Below, piece after piece: positions 19,184 to 27,342 of a stretch of 64,000 nt of DNA (its first letter is position 1; every line of letters begins with the position of its first letter). Where the stretch lies: the NCBI GenBank assembly GCA_964610045.1, contig CAZSUN010000001.1:1-64000 (forward strand). The letters are read 5' to 3'. Origin of the DNA: JACCYX01 sp964610045. Its GTDB lineage: Bacteria > Chloroflexota > Chloroflexia > Thermomicrobiales > UBA6265. Below the pieces are notes generated by a model, which did no database searches, was not told where the DNA came from, and was given only the letters and a program-made list of their open reading frames with translations. The position numbers were made by a program, and so were the translations under genes.

Positions 19184-20074
19184 GTGACACACCAGGGAAG
19201 CATGAGAGCGACAGGATCGATGATCGACGACGCTGGATCGCCGCTTGCGGGCATCCGGATTGCGTTCATTGGCGCCGGAGTGATGGCCGAGTCGATGATC
19301 TCCGGACTCCTTGGCAAGGGCATCGTGGAGGCAGGCCAGATCGTGGCGAGCCACCCTCGAGAAGACCGCCGGCAACGCCTGGCCGACCGTCACGGGATTC
19401 GCGCGGTGGATAGCAATGTCGAGGCGGCGAGTGGCGCGGACCTGGTCTTCCTGACGATCAAACCGCAGGTACTGTCTCCGGTCATCGCGGAATTGCGAGG
19501 ACGGCTCGCCTCCAGCCAGGTGGTGGTTTCGATCCTGGCCGGGGCGAGCCTGGGCGTGCTCCGCCGCGGCCTCGAACACGGTGCGGTGATCCGGGTGATG
19601 CCCAACACCCCGGCCCAGATTGGAGAGGGCATGTCTGTCTGGTGCGGGACGCCGGATGTTTCCGACGACCGTCGCTCGCAGGTCAAGGCGGCGTTGGGCG
19701 CGCTGGGTGAGGAAATCGAAGTCGACACCGAAAAGTACGTCGACATGGCCACCGCGCTCTCCGGCACCGGCCCAACTTACGTCTTCATGATGATGGAAGC
19801 GCTCATCGACGCCGGGGTTCACATGGGATTTCCTCGTCGCCTTGCCGAACAGATCGTGCTGCAGACGGTGTCGGGATCGGTTGACTTCGCGCGGCATTCC
19901 GGCAAGCACATGGCGGAACTCCGCAACATGGTGACGTCGCCGGGTGGCACCTCTGCCGAGGCGATCTACCAGATGGAGAAGGGCGGGTTGCGCACCGTTC
20001 TCTCGAAAGCGGCATTCGCGGCCTACCAGCGAACCCAGACGCTGAGTGCCGAGCAGGAATCGAAAATCGGTTAG
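19184..20074 (+). CDS. proC: Pyrroline-5-carboxylate reductase
   Basis: Last step of proline synthesis: reduces 1-pyrroline-5-carboxylate to L-proline with NAD(P)H in the cytoplasm. It has 296 residues from the GTG at 19184. The Rossmann loop is FIGAGVMAESMISGLL, followed by FLTIKPQVL, IRVMPNTPAQIGEGM and the C-terminal signature ALSGTGPTYVFMMMEALIDAG, then MVTSPGGTSAEAI. The true start may be an ATG at 19202 (preceded by AGGGAAG) or 19220; similarity begins only at GIRIAFIGAG. A stem CCGGTTGC/GCAACCGG (20099-20124) after the stop could be a weak terminator. Confidence 0.95.
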   Translation: MTHQGSMRATGSMIDDAGSPLAGIRIAFIGAGVMAESMISGLLGKGIVEAGQIVASHPREDRRQRLADRHGIRAVDSNVEAASGADLVFLTIKPQVLSPVIAELRGRLASSQVVVSILAGASLGVLRRGLEHGAVIRVMPNTPAQIGEGMSVWCGTPDVSDDRRSQVKAALGALGEEIEVDTEKYVDMATALSGTGPTYVFMMMEALIDAGVHMGFPRRLAEQIVLQTVSGSVDFARHSGKHMAELRNMVTSPGGTSAEAIYQMEKGGLRTVLSKAAFAAYQRTQTLSAEQESKIG

Positions 20075-20216
20075 CGCTGCTGGACTCCGCGAATGCATCC
20101 GGTTGCTGCACAGCAGGCAACCGGGTACAACTAGGCGCATGTTGTCGGAACGGGACCGGACACCAGTATCCGACGTGACATCGAGGCGATTCGCCAGATA
20201 CCACGCAGGAGTTGGC

Positions 20217-21398
20217 ATGTTCGACCCGGAAAAGCCGAATCAACGACGTCCCCCCATCGACTGGAGCAACCGTCACTTCGAAACGAGGGCGATTCGCAGC
20301 GGGCAGGACCCGGACCCCACTACCGGCGCGGTGGTGATTCCCCTCAATATGGCGAGCACCTACCGGCACGACCGCCTGGGGGAGTTCAAGGGTTTCGAAT
20401 ACGGCCGCACCGGCAACCCGACCAGGACGGCACTGGAAGACCAGTTGGCGTCTCTGGAGGAGGCGAAATGGGCGCTCGCCTACGCGAGTGGGACCGCGGC
20501 CGCCCAGAACCTGTGCTGGTTACTGGATCCCGGCGACGAGGTGTTGCTCTCTGACGATATCTATTCGGGCACCTACCGTCTCCTTGTCGGGACGCTCGAA
20601 CGGTACGGTATCGTCACCACGCTCGTTGACTTCAACGACCTGGACGCGACAAAGGCCGCGCTGAGTCCGGCGACGAAGCTGGTGTGGGTGGAGACGCCGA
20701 CCAACCCCAACCTCAAGGTGACCGACATCGCGGCGATCGCGGCGATCACGCGCGAGCACCGTGCCCTGCTCGTGGTGGACAACACCTTCGCGACGCCCTA
20801 CCTGCAGCAACCACTGGGCCTTGGCGCCGATCTGGTGATGTACAGCACGACGAAATACATTGGGGGGCATTCCGATGTCGTCGGCGGAGCGATCACCGGT
20901 AACGATCCGGCGATCGGCGAGTTCCTCCAGACACAGCAAAACGCCGCAGGCGCGGTCCCCAGCCCGTTCGACTGCTGGCTCACGGTACGTGGGCTGAAGA
21001 CCCTCGCAGTACGGATGGACCGGCACAGCGCGAATGCCCAGGCAGTCGCGGAGTTCCTGGAAGGGCATCCGCGGGTCAAGCGGGTCTTCTATCCCGGTCT
21101 GCCGAGTCACCCCGGTCACGAGATCGCCAGGCGGCAGATGCGGGCGTTTTCCGGCATGGTCTCGTTCGAGGTCAACGGTGGCGAGGAAGCGGCGCGCAAG
21201 GTGGTCGAGGGCACTCGCCTGTTCCTGCTGGCGGAAAGCCTCGGGGGCGTCGAGTCGCTGATCGAGCACCCACACCAGATGACCCACATCAGCGTGCAGG
21301 GCACCGGGGTCGGTGTCAGTCCGGACCTGATCCGGACATCGGTCGGCATCGAGCACATCGACGACCTGATTGCGGATCTTGCCCAGGCGCTCGACTGA
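20217..21398 (+). CDS. Cystathionine gamma-synthase / gamma-lyase (PLP)
   Basis: Cys/Met metabolism PLP enzyme of 393 residues. Motifs in order are YGRTGNPTR (cofactor phosphate contacts from the neighbouring subunit), LAYASGTAAAQ, SDDIYSGTYRL, ETPTNPNLKV, VVDNTFATPYLQQP, the Schiff-base Lys in STTKYIGGHSDVVGG, and AESLGGVESLIEHPHQMTH. Sequence alone does not separate synthase from lyase activity. The ATG at 20217 has CAGGAG 7 nt upstream; the frame is open to 20046, but that part overlaps proC and looks non-coding. I looked for a SAM-type riboswitch in the 142-bp leader and saw none. Confidence 0.92.
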   Translation: MFDPEKPNQRRPPIDWSNRHFETRAIRSGQDPDPTTGAVVIPLNMASTYRHDRLGEFKGFEYGRTGNPTRTALEDQLASLEEAKWALAYASGTAAAQNLCWLLDPGDEVLLSDDIYSGTYRLLVGTLERYGIVTTLVDFNDLDATKAALSPATKLVWVETPTNPNLKVTDIAAIAAITREHRALLVVDNTFATPYLQQPLGLGADLVMYSTTKYIGGHSDVVGGAITGNDPAIGEFLQTQQNAAGAVPSPFDCWLTVRGLKTLAVRMDRHSANAQAVAEFLEGHPRVKRVFYPGLPSHPGHEIARRQMRAFSGMVSFEVNGGEEAARKVVEGTRLFLLAESLGGVESLIEHPHQMTHISVQGTGVGVSPDLIRTSVGIEHIDDLIADLAQALD

Positions 21399-21482
21399 TC
21401 CCGACCCTGGACGACCGGTTGCGAAACCCGCATCATTCGTTACACTTTTCACAATGACCGCGAGCGTCATTGGAGGTGCACG

Positions 21483-22103
21483 ATGCCGGTGCGACACGAG
21501 GATGATTTTCGGCGGAAGTACATCAAGAGCTGGGAATCGTGGGTTGACGACGCCATCCGCGAAGCCGAGGTTCGGGGAGAATTCGACGACCTTCCCGACA
21601 AGGGTAAGCGAATTCACATCGAAGATCAGCCGTTCGCTCCGGAGATGGCATCGGCGCTGCGCACGCTGAAGAATGCCGGGTACCAGCCGATCTGGATGGA
21701 GCTTGACAAGGAAATCACGCGCGACAAGCGCGAACTGGAAGTATTCCTGAACCGATCCTGCGAGTATCTGGAAGCCAGGATCGCCGAGATGTCCGAAGCG
21801 CCCACGCCGTCGCCCGATCCGGTGATGGAGGATGCCGGATTGTGGATGAAGATCCGGCTCTGGCTGCTGCATGGAGACGGTGGGGTAGCCACGGACAACC
21901 GGTTCGCGCCGCTCACCCGGGATGATGTGGCGGCCATGCGCCACCGCATGCGGGAACAGTATCTGGAGCGGGCGGCGGTGATCGACCGCAAGATCGGATC
22001 ATTCCATGCGGCGCTGCCTCGCAATCTCTGGCACCTCGAACGAATGCGCCTCACCCAGGAAGCCGCAGCACGTACGTTCGACGAACGCTGCCCACGCCTG
22101 TAG
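21483..22103 (+). CDS. DUF1992 (DnaJC28-like) domain protein
   Basis: A 206-residue protein whose first ~75 residues are the DUF1992 domain: SWVDDAIREAEVRGEFDDLPDKGK and then PEMASALRTLKNAGYQPIWMELDKEI. The rest is mostly charged helix, with a coiled-coil-like final 70 residues. The domain is widespread and also occurs beside J domains in eukaryotic DNAJC28; its biochemical role is unknown. It follows the cystathionine enzyme by 84 bp and may share its transcript. Confidence 0.82.
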   Translation: MPVRHEDDFRRKYIKSWESWVDDAIREAEVRGEFDDLPDKGKRIHIEDQPFAPEMASALRTLKNAGYQPIWMELDKEITRDKRELEVFLNRSCEYLEARIAEMSEAPTPSPDPVMEDAGLWMKIRLWLLHGDGGVATDNRFAPLTRDDVAAMRHRMREQYLERAAVIDRKIGSFHAALPRNLWHLERMRLTQEAAARTFDERCPRL

Positions 22104-22193
22104 CGGGAATGGCGGGCCGTCCGAAGCCCCAAGAACTGTGGGGTATCCGGTGGTAGCGGCAGAGCGTGCCTGGAACGACTGCACGCAGTCTTC

Positions 22194-22220
22194 GTAGGGG
22201 CGATCCTCCGTGATCGCCCT
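22194..22220. repeat. GTAGGG palindromic intergenic repeat
   Basis: GTAGGGGCGATC, a short CTCCGT loop and GATCGCCCT form an 8-bp perfect stem (GGGCGATC with GATCGCCC). It has the same opening GTAGGG and overall size as the elements at 46721 and 51172, and lies in a 181-bp intergenic gap between two convergent genes. Confidence 0.65.
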
Positions 22221-22284
22221 GAGGCTGGCAATCACCGGTCTCGCAGGACCGATGGGCATCCCACCACCCTATTGAGTCGCCCGC

Positions 22285-22551
22285 TCAATCGTAGACATCC
22301 CGTCGGTGAGCGACTCGTATAACCATAACCACCTTGACTCCGTGGTCCAGCTCGCAAACGATTCGATAGTCTCCCACCCGATACCGCCAGAAGCCAGACA
22401 GCGGTCCAGTCAGCGGCTTGCCCCTTTCGCGCGGGTCAGCGGCAGTCGCCACGTCGGACTCCAGATAGGCGAGGATTCGGCGCTGCCAGACGCGGTCAAT
22501 CCGTGAAAGATCCTTTTCGGCAGCGCGGAGGAGCCTAATCGTCCAGGCCAA
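22285..22551 (-). CDS. RelE/ParE-family toxin
   Basis: Toxin of a type II pair, 88 residues, with the RelE fold. RelE relatives cut mRNA on the ribosome; ParE relatives inhibit gyrase. Family signatures are AAEKDLSRIDRVWQRRIL, RERGKPLTGPLSGFWRYRVGDYRI and the C-terminal VIRVAHRRDVY, whose Arg and Tyr fit the catalytic positions of RelE ribonucleases. The start codon lies inside the antitoxin gene, with a 17-bp overlap. It is paralogous by eye to the toxin at 26654, sharing W/YRYRVGDYRI. Confidence 0.9.
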   Translation of the reverse strand: MAWTIRLLRAAEKDLSRIDRVWQRRILAYLESDVATAADPRERGKPLTGPLSGFWRYRVGDYRIVCELDHGVKVVMVIRVAHRRDVYD

Positions 22552-22759
22552 GATGCCTCCTGACCTCCGCGATCGAGTATGTTGGCTCGTCCCTGTTGAT
22601 TCGGGAAAGCACCTCGCCTATTTCGTCCTGTTCCGAGAGCCAATCGGAGAGAGCAAGCATGACGATTTCGGTCTTGCTCGTTCCCGAGGCGTCGGCCGCG
22701 CGTTCCAGCTCCATACCAATGGCGGAACCCGCCGGGATGACGATGGTTGTATCTGTCAA
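22535..22759 (-). CDS. RelB-like antitoxin (TTG start)
   Basis: A 74-residue antitoxin. The N-terminal half (TTIVIPAGSAIGMELERAADASG, then TSKTEIVMLALSDWLSE) fits a ribbon-helix-helix DNA-binding domain, and the C-terminal acidic tail (DEPTYSIAEVRRHLGLDD) would bind the toxin. The start is TTG at 22759, because GAAGGAG lies 7 nt upstream. The ATG seen three codons earlier is out of frame and runs into TGA at once. A TATCT-CC-AGATA inverted repeat at 22803-22814 just upstream is a candidate operator. Confidence 0.8.
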   Translation of the reverse strand: MTDTTIVIPAGSAIGMELERAADASGTSKTEIVMLALSDWLSEQDEIGEVLSRINRDEPTYSIAEVRRHLGLDD

Positions 22760-22824
22760 GTCATGCTCCTTCCCAAGGTTGGTTGTGTGGGTTCGTAAAA
22801 TGTATCTCCAGATAGTAGCAGGAG

Positions 22825-24111
22825 CTATGCGCGCGCCACGGCGAGATCTGGTGGACGGGCGAAGAACATGAGCACACCCATCACCAACGGCACGACCATG
22901 AGGCCGACGATCGCGGGCGGGTAACCTCCGAACACATCCGCGGCGATGCCGAATGGAATGGGGCCGATCGCGGAACCGAAGAGGCTGGCGGCCATCCCGA
23001 ACGAGCGCAGGCTGGCCAGGTGCTTTCTCCCGTACCAACCGGGCCAGGCCAGGTCGACCGCGATGTTCATGGCGCCGTTGGACCCGCCCCGGAACATGCC
23101 ATAGAGCACCGCGAGGATGGGGTTGGCCGAATACAACAGGCAAACGAGCGCCAGGACCATGCCGAACAGGCTCAACGACATCGCGACGCGGGAGTTGATC
23201 CTGGTGTTCAACCACCCCATGCCGAGATTGACTGCCAGCATGCTGAACGCCTCGATGGTGAACGTTGCGGCGGCGATAGCCGGCGGCGTTCCCCGGTCGA
23301 GGAACATGGCCGACTGATGCAGGTGCTGGCCAGTGGTGATCATCGGGGGGACCGCACCGGCCACAACGAGGATCCAGAACGAGCGGCTCCGCTTCACCTG
23401 GGCCAGGCTGAACCCGATGCCGGCATCGGTCGCTGGTTGCGCCGTTCCGGGCTCGACCTTCCGGCCGTCGGGAAGCTGACCGATATCCTCCGGACGGTTG
23501 CGTATCACCAGCAAGACAGGCGGAATGATCGCCACCAGGATGAGGATACTGGCGATGCGCCAGGCCAGCCGCCAGCCGACCTGGTCGATCGCCCAACCAT
23601 TGACCAGGGGCAATGTCGCGATCGCGAATGTCGACGCCAGTCCGAGCATGCTGAAGGCGCGGGCACGCTGGCGGTAGAACCAGTTCGGGATCAACACCCT
23701 CGCCGCAAGGGGAATGGTCCCCTGGCCGAACGTCCGGATGATCGGAAAGCCGAGAAACAGGATCCAGGGACCAGTCGCCAGGCTCAACAGGACCAGACCG
23801 GTCGAGAGCCCGATCGCGCCCGACACCATCATCCGGCGGCTGCCCATTCGCTCGAAGGGGCGGCCCATCAGGAGCAGCACGAGTCCACCGGTGCCGGTGC
23901 CGAAGGCGTAGGCGAGTGAATACACGGTCCGGGAGATTCCGAGGTCGGCCAGCATCGGGTCGACATACACGGACACGGTATAGGTCAGGCCGGATGAGCC
24001 GGCGAAGACGCACACGCCGCAGACGAAGACGACCCACCAGCCGAGGAATTTCGCCGTAGAAGTGGCTGGGGAGACCTGACCGGGTGAGGCAGGTGAGCCT
24101 GGATGAGTCAT
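22825..24111 (-). CDS. MFS transporter, monocarboxylate/oxalate-formate antiporter-like
   Basis: An integral membrane carrier of 428 residues with 12 predicted helices and a central charged loop near residue 205 (RNRPEDIGQLPDGRK). The N-terminal half has GLTYTVSVYVDPMLADLGISRT and GRPFERMGSRRMM, the MFS loop 2-3 type signature. This pattern resembles the monocarboxylate / oxalate:formate antiporter group, so an organic acid or amino-acid-like substrate is plausible. Substrate is not deducible. It starts at the ATG at 24111; upstream in-frame codons to 24267 lack membrane segments. It is downstream of the TrpB2 gene on the same strand. Confidence 0.85.
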   Translation of the reverse strand: MTHPGSPASPGQVSPATSTAKFLGWWVVFVCGVCVFAGSSGLTYTVSVYVDPMLADLGISRTVYSLAYAFGTGTGGLVLLLMGRPFERMGSRRMMVSGAIGLSTGLVLLSLATGPWILFLGFPIIRTFGQGTIPLAARVLIPNWFYRQRARAFSMLGLASTFAIATLPLVNGWAIDQVGWRLAWRIASILILVAIIPPVLLVIRNRPEDIGQLPDGRKVEPGTAQPATDAGIGFSLAQVKRSRSFWILVVAGAVPPMITTGQHLHQSAMFLDRGTPPAIAAATFTIEAFSMLAVNLGMGWLNTRINSRVAMSLSLFGMVLALVCLLYSANPILAVLYGMFRGGSNGAMNIAVDLAWPGWYGRKHLASLRSFGMAASLFGSAIGPIPFGIAADVFGGYPPAIVGLMVVPLVMGVLMFFARPPDLAVARA

Positions 24112-24397
24112 CCGCGATGGAGATCCAATGACTGGGTGCGATTCGTGAATCCCTGTCGTGCGGGAGACCGGTTCAGTATCGCGGATAGATCGACCGGCGC
24201 AATCGGCGAGTGCTGGTGTGGCAATGCAGCGGACCCGTTCAATCGTCGTGAAGGGACCGGACGTCACGGGTTGGCGAGGAATCAGGTGTCGCGGGTTTGG
24301 CGCTTACCCCGATTCCTCGGCCTTGCGTTGGAAGGACCGGACGCGATGGCGTGATGGCTGGACGCCCGACATGCGCCGGTGTTCACTGATGATCGAA

Positions 24398-25762
24398 CTA
24401 ATCGGCGGCGATCGGTGGCAGGTGCGTCAGTGCCTCGTCGATTTCCGCCTGCGGGTGTTCGTAGTCGACGAGGTCACCGGCGAGATACCGCTGGTAGGCC
24501 GCGAGGTCGAAGTTCCCGTGTCCGGAGAGTCCGAAGAGGATGGTTCGCGCCTCGCCTTTCTCGCGGGCGTCGAGTGCCTCGTTCACCGCGGCCCGGATGG
24601 CATGGGCGGATTCGGGAGCCGGGACGATTCCTTCGGAACGAGCGAACGTGACGGCGGACTCGAACGCCGCCAGCTGGTTGATCGCGACCGCGTCGATCAG
24701 GCCCTGGTCCAGAAGCAGGCTGACGAGCGGGCCGGCGCCGTGGTATCGAAGACCGCCAGCGTGGATGCCAGCCGGCATGAAGGTGTGACCGAGGGTATGC
24801 ATCTTGAGCAGGGGAGTCATGCCGGCGGTATCGCCGAAATCGTAGGCGTACACCCCGCGGGTGAGTGTCGGGCAGGCGGAGGGTTCGGCCGCGACGACTC
24901 TCAGATCCTTGCCGCCAAGTTTTTCCCGGATGAACGGGAAGGTGAGACCCGCGAAGTTGGAACCGCCGCCAACGCAGCCGATCACCACATCGGGCCAGGC
25001 GTCCGCCATCGCGATCTGTTCCAGCGCCTCGGTCCCGATCACGGTTTGGTGGAGCATGACGTGGTTGAGGACCGAGCCGAGTGAATATTTGGTGTCCTCC
25101 CGCGTGGCCGCATCCTCGACCGCTTCCGAGATCGCCATGCCGAGCGAACCGGTGGAGTTGGGATCGGCGGCCAGCATCTGACGTCCGGCATTCGTGTCGG
25201 TGCTGGGGCTGGCGACGCACTGGGCGCCCCACGTCTCCATCAGTGCTCGCCGGTACGGCTTCTGCTCGTACGAGATCTTCACCATGTAGACCTTGAGCTC
25301 GATGTCGTAGAAGGCGCAGGCCATGGCCAGCGAGCTTCCCCACTGTCCCGCGCCGGTCTCGGTGGTAATCCGTTTGACGCCCGCCTGCTGGTTGTACCAG
25401 GCCTGCGGAACGGCGGTGTTCGGCTTGTGGCTCCCAGCCGGGCTCGTGCCTTCGTACTTGTAGAAGATGCGCACGTTCTCCGGGAGATCGAGCGCGGCTT
25501 CGAACCCCTTGGCGCGATGGAGTGGAGTCGGCCGCCAGAGCCGGTAGACATCACGGACCGGATCAGGAATTTCGACATATCGTTCCTGAGATACTTCCTG
25601 GGCGATGAGGGACATCGGAAAGAGTGGGGCTAGATCGTCCGGCCCGATCGGTTGTCCGGTGCCGGGGTGCAACGGAGGCGGCAGCGGAACCGGAAGGTCG
25701 GCGGCGATGTTGTACCAGGAGGTTGGAATGTGGCTCTCGTCGAGCAGGTATCTGGTGGTCAA
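24398..25762 (-). CDS. TrpB2-type tryptophan synthase beta chain, orphan
   Basis: PLP enzyme of 454 residues from the TrpB2 group, which condenses indole or related nucleophiles with serine or phosphoserine, usually without a TrpA partner. Signatures are YEGTSPAGSHKPNTA with the Schiff-base Lys at about 113, ETGAGQWGSSLAMAC, the PLP phosphate loop GCVGGGSNFAG and SGHGNFDL at the end. The length and N-terminal extension (residues 1-65) fit TrpB2, not the shorter TrpB1. No trp gene is nearby. The start is a TTG at 25762 preceded by AGGAAAGGG; a further TTG lies at 25780. It is divergent from the next gene across 111 bp. Confidence 0.92.
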   Translation of the reverse strand: MTTRYLLDESHIPTSWYNIAADLPVPLPPPLHPGTGQPIGPDDLAPLFPMSLIAQEVSQERYVEIPDPVRDVYRLWRPTPLHRAKGFEAALDLPENVRIFYKYEGTSPAGSHKPNTAVPQAWYNQQAGVKRITTETGAGQWGSSLAMACAFYDIELKVYMVKISYEQKPYRRALMETWGAQCVASPSTDTNAGRQMLAADPNSTGSLGMAISEAVEDAATREDTKYSLGSVLNHVMLHQTVIGTEALEQIAMADAWPDVVIGCVGGGSNFAGLTFPFIREKLGGKDLRVVAAEPSACPTLTRGVYAYDFGDTAGMTPLLKMHTLGHTFMPAGIHAGGLRYHGAGPLVSLLLDQGLIDAVAINQLAAFESAVTFARSEGIVPAPESAHAIRAAVNEALDAREKGEARTILFGLSGHGNFDLAAYQRYLAGDLVDYEHPQAEIDEALTHLPPIAAD

Positions 25763-25873
25763 GACTTGCCCTTTCCTCAACGTGCGATCGATGGTTCCGC
25801 CGGACCCGTGTGCGGATCATCTTCCTATACTTCGGCGATGGAGTCGAAATCAGACGGTTGGCGGAGGGAACGA

Positions 25874-26632
25874 ATGAACTACACGCTGTTGCGGAATGCG
25901 GCGGCACTGCTGACGGTCGGTGGGACCAGTTTCCTCATCGATCCCGCGCTCGACCCGGCTGGTGCCCGGCCGCCGGTGGCGAACACGCCCAATCAGCGCC
26001 CGAACCCACTTGTCGACCTGCCCAGCGGATGGCAGCAGATCGTGGCGCGGGCCGATGCACTGATCGTGACGCATCTGCACCGGGATCACTTCGACGATGC
26101 CAGCGTTCGCGTGATCGACGCCACGATGCCGCTGTATTGCCAGCCGGAGGATGTCGAGCGGCTCACAGCCCAGGGCTTTCGGCACCTGATGCCCGTGACC
26201 TCCAACCTGGCTGTAGGACCGGTGACCTTGACTCGAACAGCCGGTCACCACGGTACCGGGGAGATCGGCAAGGCGATGGCTCCCGTCTCCGGCTTCGTCT
26301 TCGAGGCGCATGACGAACGGACCGTCTACCTCACAGGGGATACCATCTGGTGCGACGAAGTGGCCGCCGTCATCGCCACACACCGGCCAGAGGTAGTCAT
26401 CGTCAACGCGAGTGGTGCGCGGTTCCTCGACGGCGATCCCATCGTGATGACAGCCAAAGACGTCGCCAAGGTCCATCGCGCGGCGCCGGATGCCCTGATC
26501 GTGATCGTGCACCTGGAGGCGATCAACCACTGTCTGGAGACCCGGAGTTACTATCGGCAGCGGTTGCCGGAACTGGGAGTGGAAATGGACCGGATTCGCA
26601 TCCCGGCGGATGGCGAGACGGTCACCTGCTAA
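25874..26632 (+). CDS. Metallo-beta-lactamase-fold hydrolase, UlaG-like
   Basis: A 252-residue MBL-fold hydrolase. The metal-binding HxHxDH motif is present as THLHRDHFD near residue 61. Further ligands fit TAGHHGTGEI, LTGDTIW and the late VHLEAINH. The N-terminal pattern LLRNAAALLTVGGTSFLIDP is that of the UlaG/RNase Z-like branch that includes L-ascorbate-6-phosphate lactonase and many uncharacterised proteins. The ATG at 25874 has GGAGGG 7 nt upstream. It is divergent from TrpB2 and could be co-regulated with it from the shared 111-bp region. Confidence 0.85.
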   Translation: MNYTLLRNAAALLTVGGTSFLIDPALDPAGARPPVANTPNQRPNPLVDLPSGWQQIVARADALIVTHLHRDHFDDASVRVIDATMPLYCQPEDVERLTAQGFRHLMPVTSNLAVGPVTLTRTAGHHGTGEIGKAMAPVSGFVFEAHDERTVYLTGDTIWCDEVAAVIATHRPEVVIVNASGARFLDGDPIVMTAKDVAKVHRAAPDALIVIVHLEAINHCLETRSYYRQRLPELGVEMDRIRIPADGETVTC

Positions 26633-26653
26633 CCGTCGATCAACATCATGCGG

Positions 26654-26923
26654 TCAGTCCCGGTAGATTGCCGAGCGATGGCCAACACCAATCGCGAGCA
26701 CGACCAGTTCGCGATCGTGGATTTCGACCAGGATGCGATAGTCGCCTACGCGGTACCTCCAGTATCCCGCTTGATCCCCGGTGAGCCCCTTGCCGCGACT
26801 GCGAGGACTGTCGCGCAGTGTGATGTCATCAAGGTATTTCTTGATTCGGGCTGCAACCGTGCGATCGAGCTTAGCCACCTCCCGGTCGAACCGAACGGTG
26901 GTCCTGAGCTGCCAATTGCTCAC
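26654..26923 (-). CDS. RelE-family toxin
   Basis: An 89-residue RelE-fold toxin. Signatures are RFDREVAKLDRTVAARIKKYLDDI, RGKGLTGDQAGYWRYRVGDYRI and the end IGVGHRSAIY. Compared with the toxin at 22285 the last motif is GHRSAIY instead of AHRRDVY, so one Arg of the C-terminal cluster is missing here. Its ATG overlaps the antitoxin TGA by 4 bp. Its 3' end faces the MBL-fold gene. Confidence 0.9.
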   Translation of the reverse strand: MSNWQLRTTVRFDREVAKLDRTVAARIKKYLDDITLRDSPRSRGKGLTGDQAGYWRYRVGDYRILVEIHDRELVVLAIGVGHRSAIYRD

Positions 26924-27153
26924 AGTCCCAACTCAGACCAAAGTTCCGATGCCGGTCGGGTGACCTTGTCGGACGCTTCCCATTCGGCGATGACGGAGTC
27001 AGCCCAGTACTGTTCCTCGATCTCATCCAGATAGGTGTCGATGGCTGCCCGCAGGTAGAACGCCTTGGTGCGTCCCGTGCGCTGGGCGAGGGCATCAAGC
27101 CGTTCCTCCTGCTCCTCGGAGATCCGGAATGCAATGGTTTTCGTGACGGCCAT
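26920..27153 (-). CDS. RelB/DinJ-like ribbon-helix-helix antitoxin
   Basis: A 77-residue antitoxin. TKTIAFRISEEQEERLDALA and TGRTKAFYLRAAIDTYLDE form a textbook ribbon-helix-helix domain, and the acidic C terminus (EWEASDKVTRPASELWSELGL) would cap the toxin. The ATG at 27153 has GAGGAGAG 6 nt upstream. The gene order antitoxin-toxin with ATGA overlap is standard for relBE. Autoregulation is likely through the inverted repeat at 27171-27188. Confidence 0.88.
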   Translation of the reverse strand: MAVTKTIAFRISEEQEERLDALAQRTGRTKAFYLRAAIDTYLDEIEEQYWADSVIAEWEASDKVTRPASELWSELGL

Positions 27154-27170
27154 GGGATCTCTCCTCGGGA

Positions 27171-27195
27171 GTGTTTGCACGTAAACACGAGTATA
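27171..27195 (-). promoter_or_regulatory. Promoter -10 and operator for the second relBE pair
   Basis: On the minus strand TATACT (27195-27190) is a good -10 box. Directly downstream, across the expected start site, lies the inverted repeat GTGTTT-GCACGT-AAACAC (27171-27188), placed to block the polymerase when bound by the antitoxin. The -35 box is weak (TGGAGT with 18-nt spacing). Confidence 0.55.
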
Positions 27196-27342
27196 CGCGA
27201 ACATGAGATGGCCACTCCACGCGGTTCGGTCGCAAGTGGCGTGCCGGTGACGTTCCCGATTCCGCTACTCTTCCCCGTATGACTGCCGGTTTTGATGCTG
27301 GCATTGGGACAGCCCGCGATACGGAAGGAATCAGGAGAAGAC

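Noticed and set aside
20075..20216. SAM-type riboswitch upstream of the cystathionine enzyme
   Set aside because: None of the conserved SAM-I or SAM-II blocks are present; only an 8-bp hairpin is seen.
25763..25873. T-box or tryptophan-responsive leader between TrpB2 and the MBL gene
   Set aside because: The 111-bp divergent spacer is too short and has no T-box sequence or Trp-rich leader peptide.
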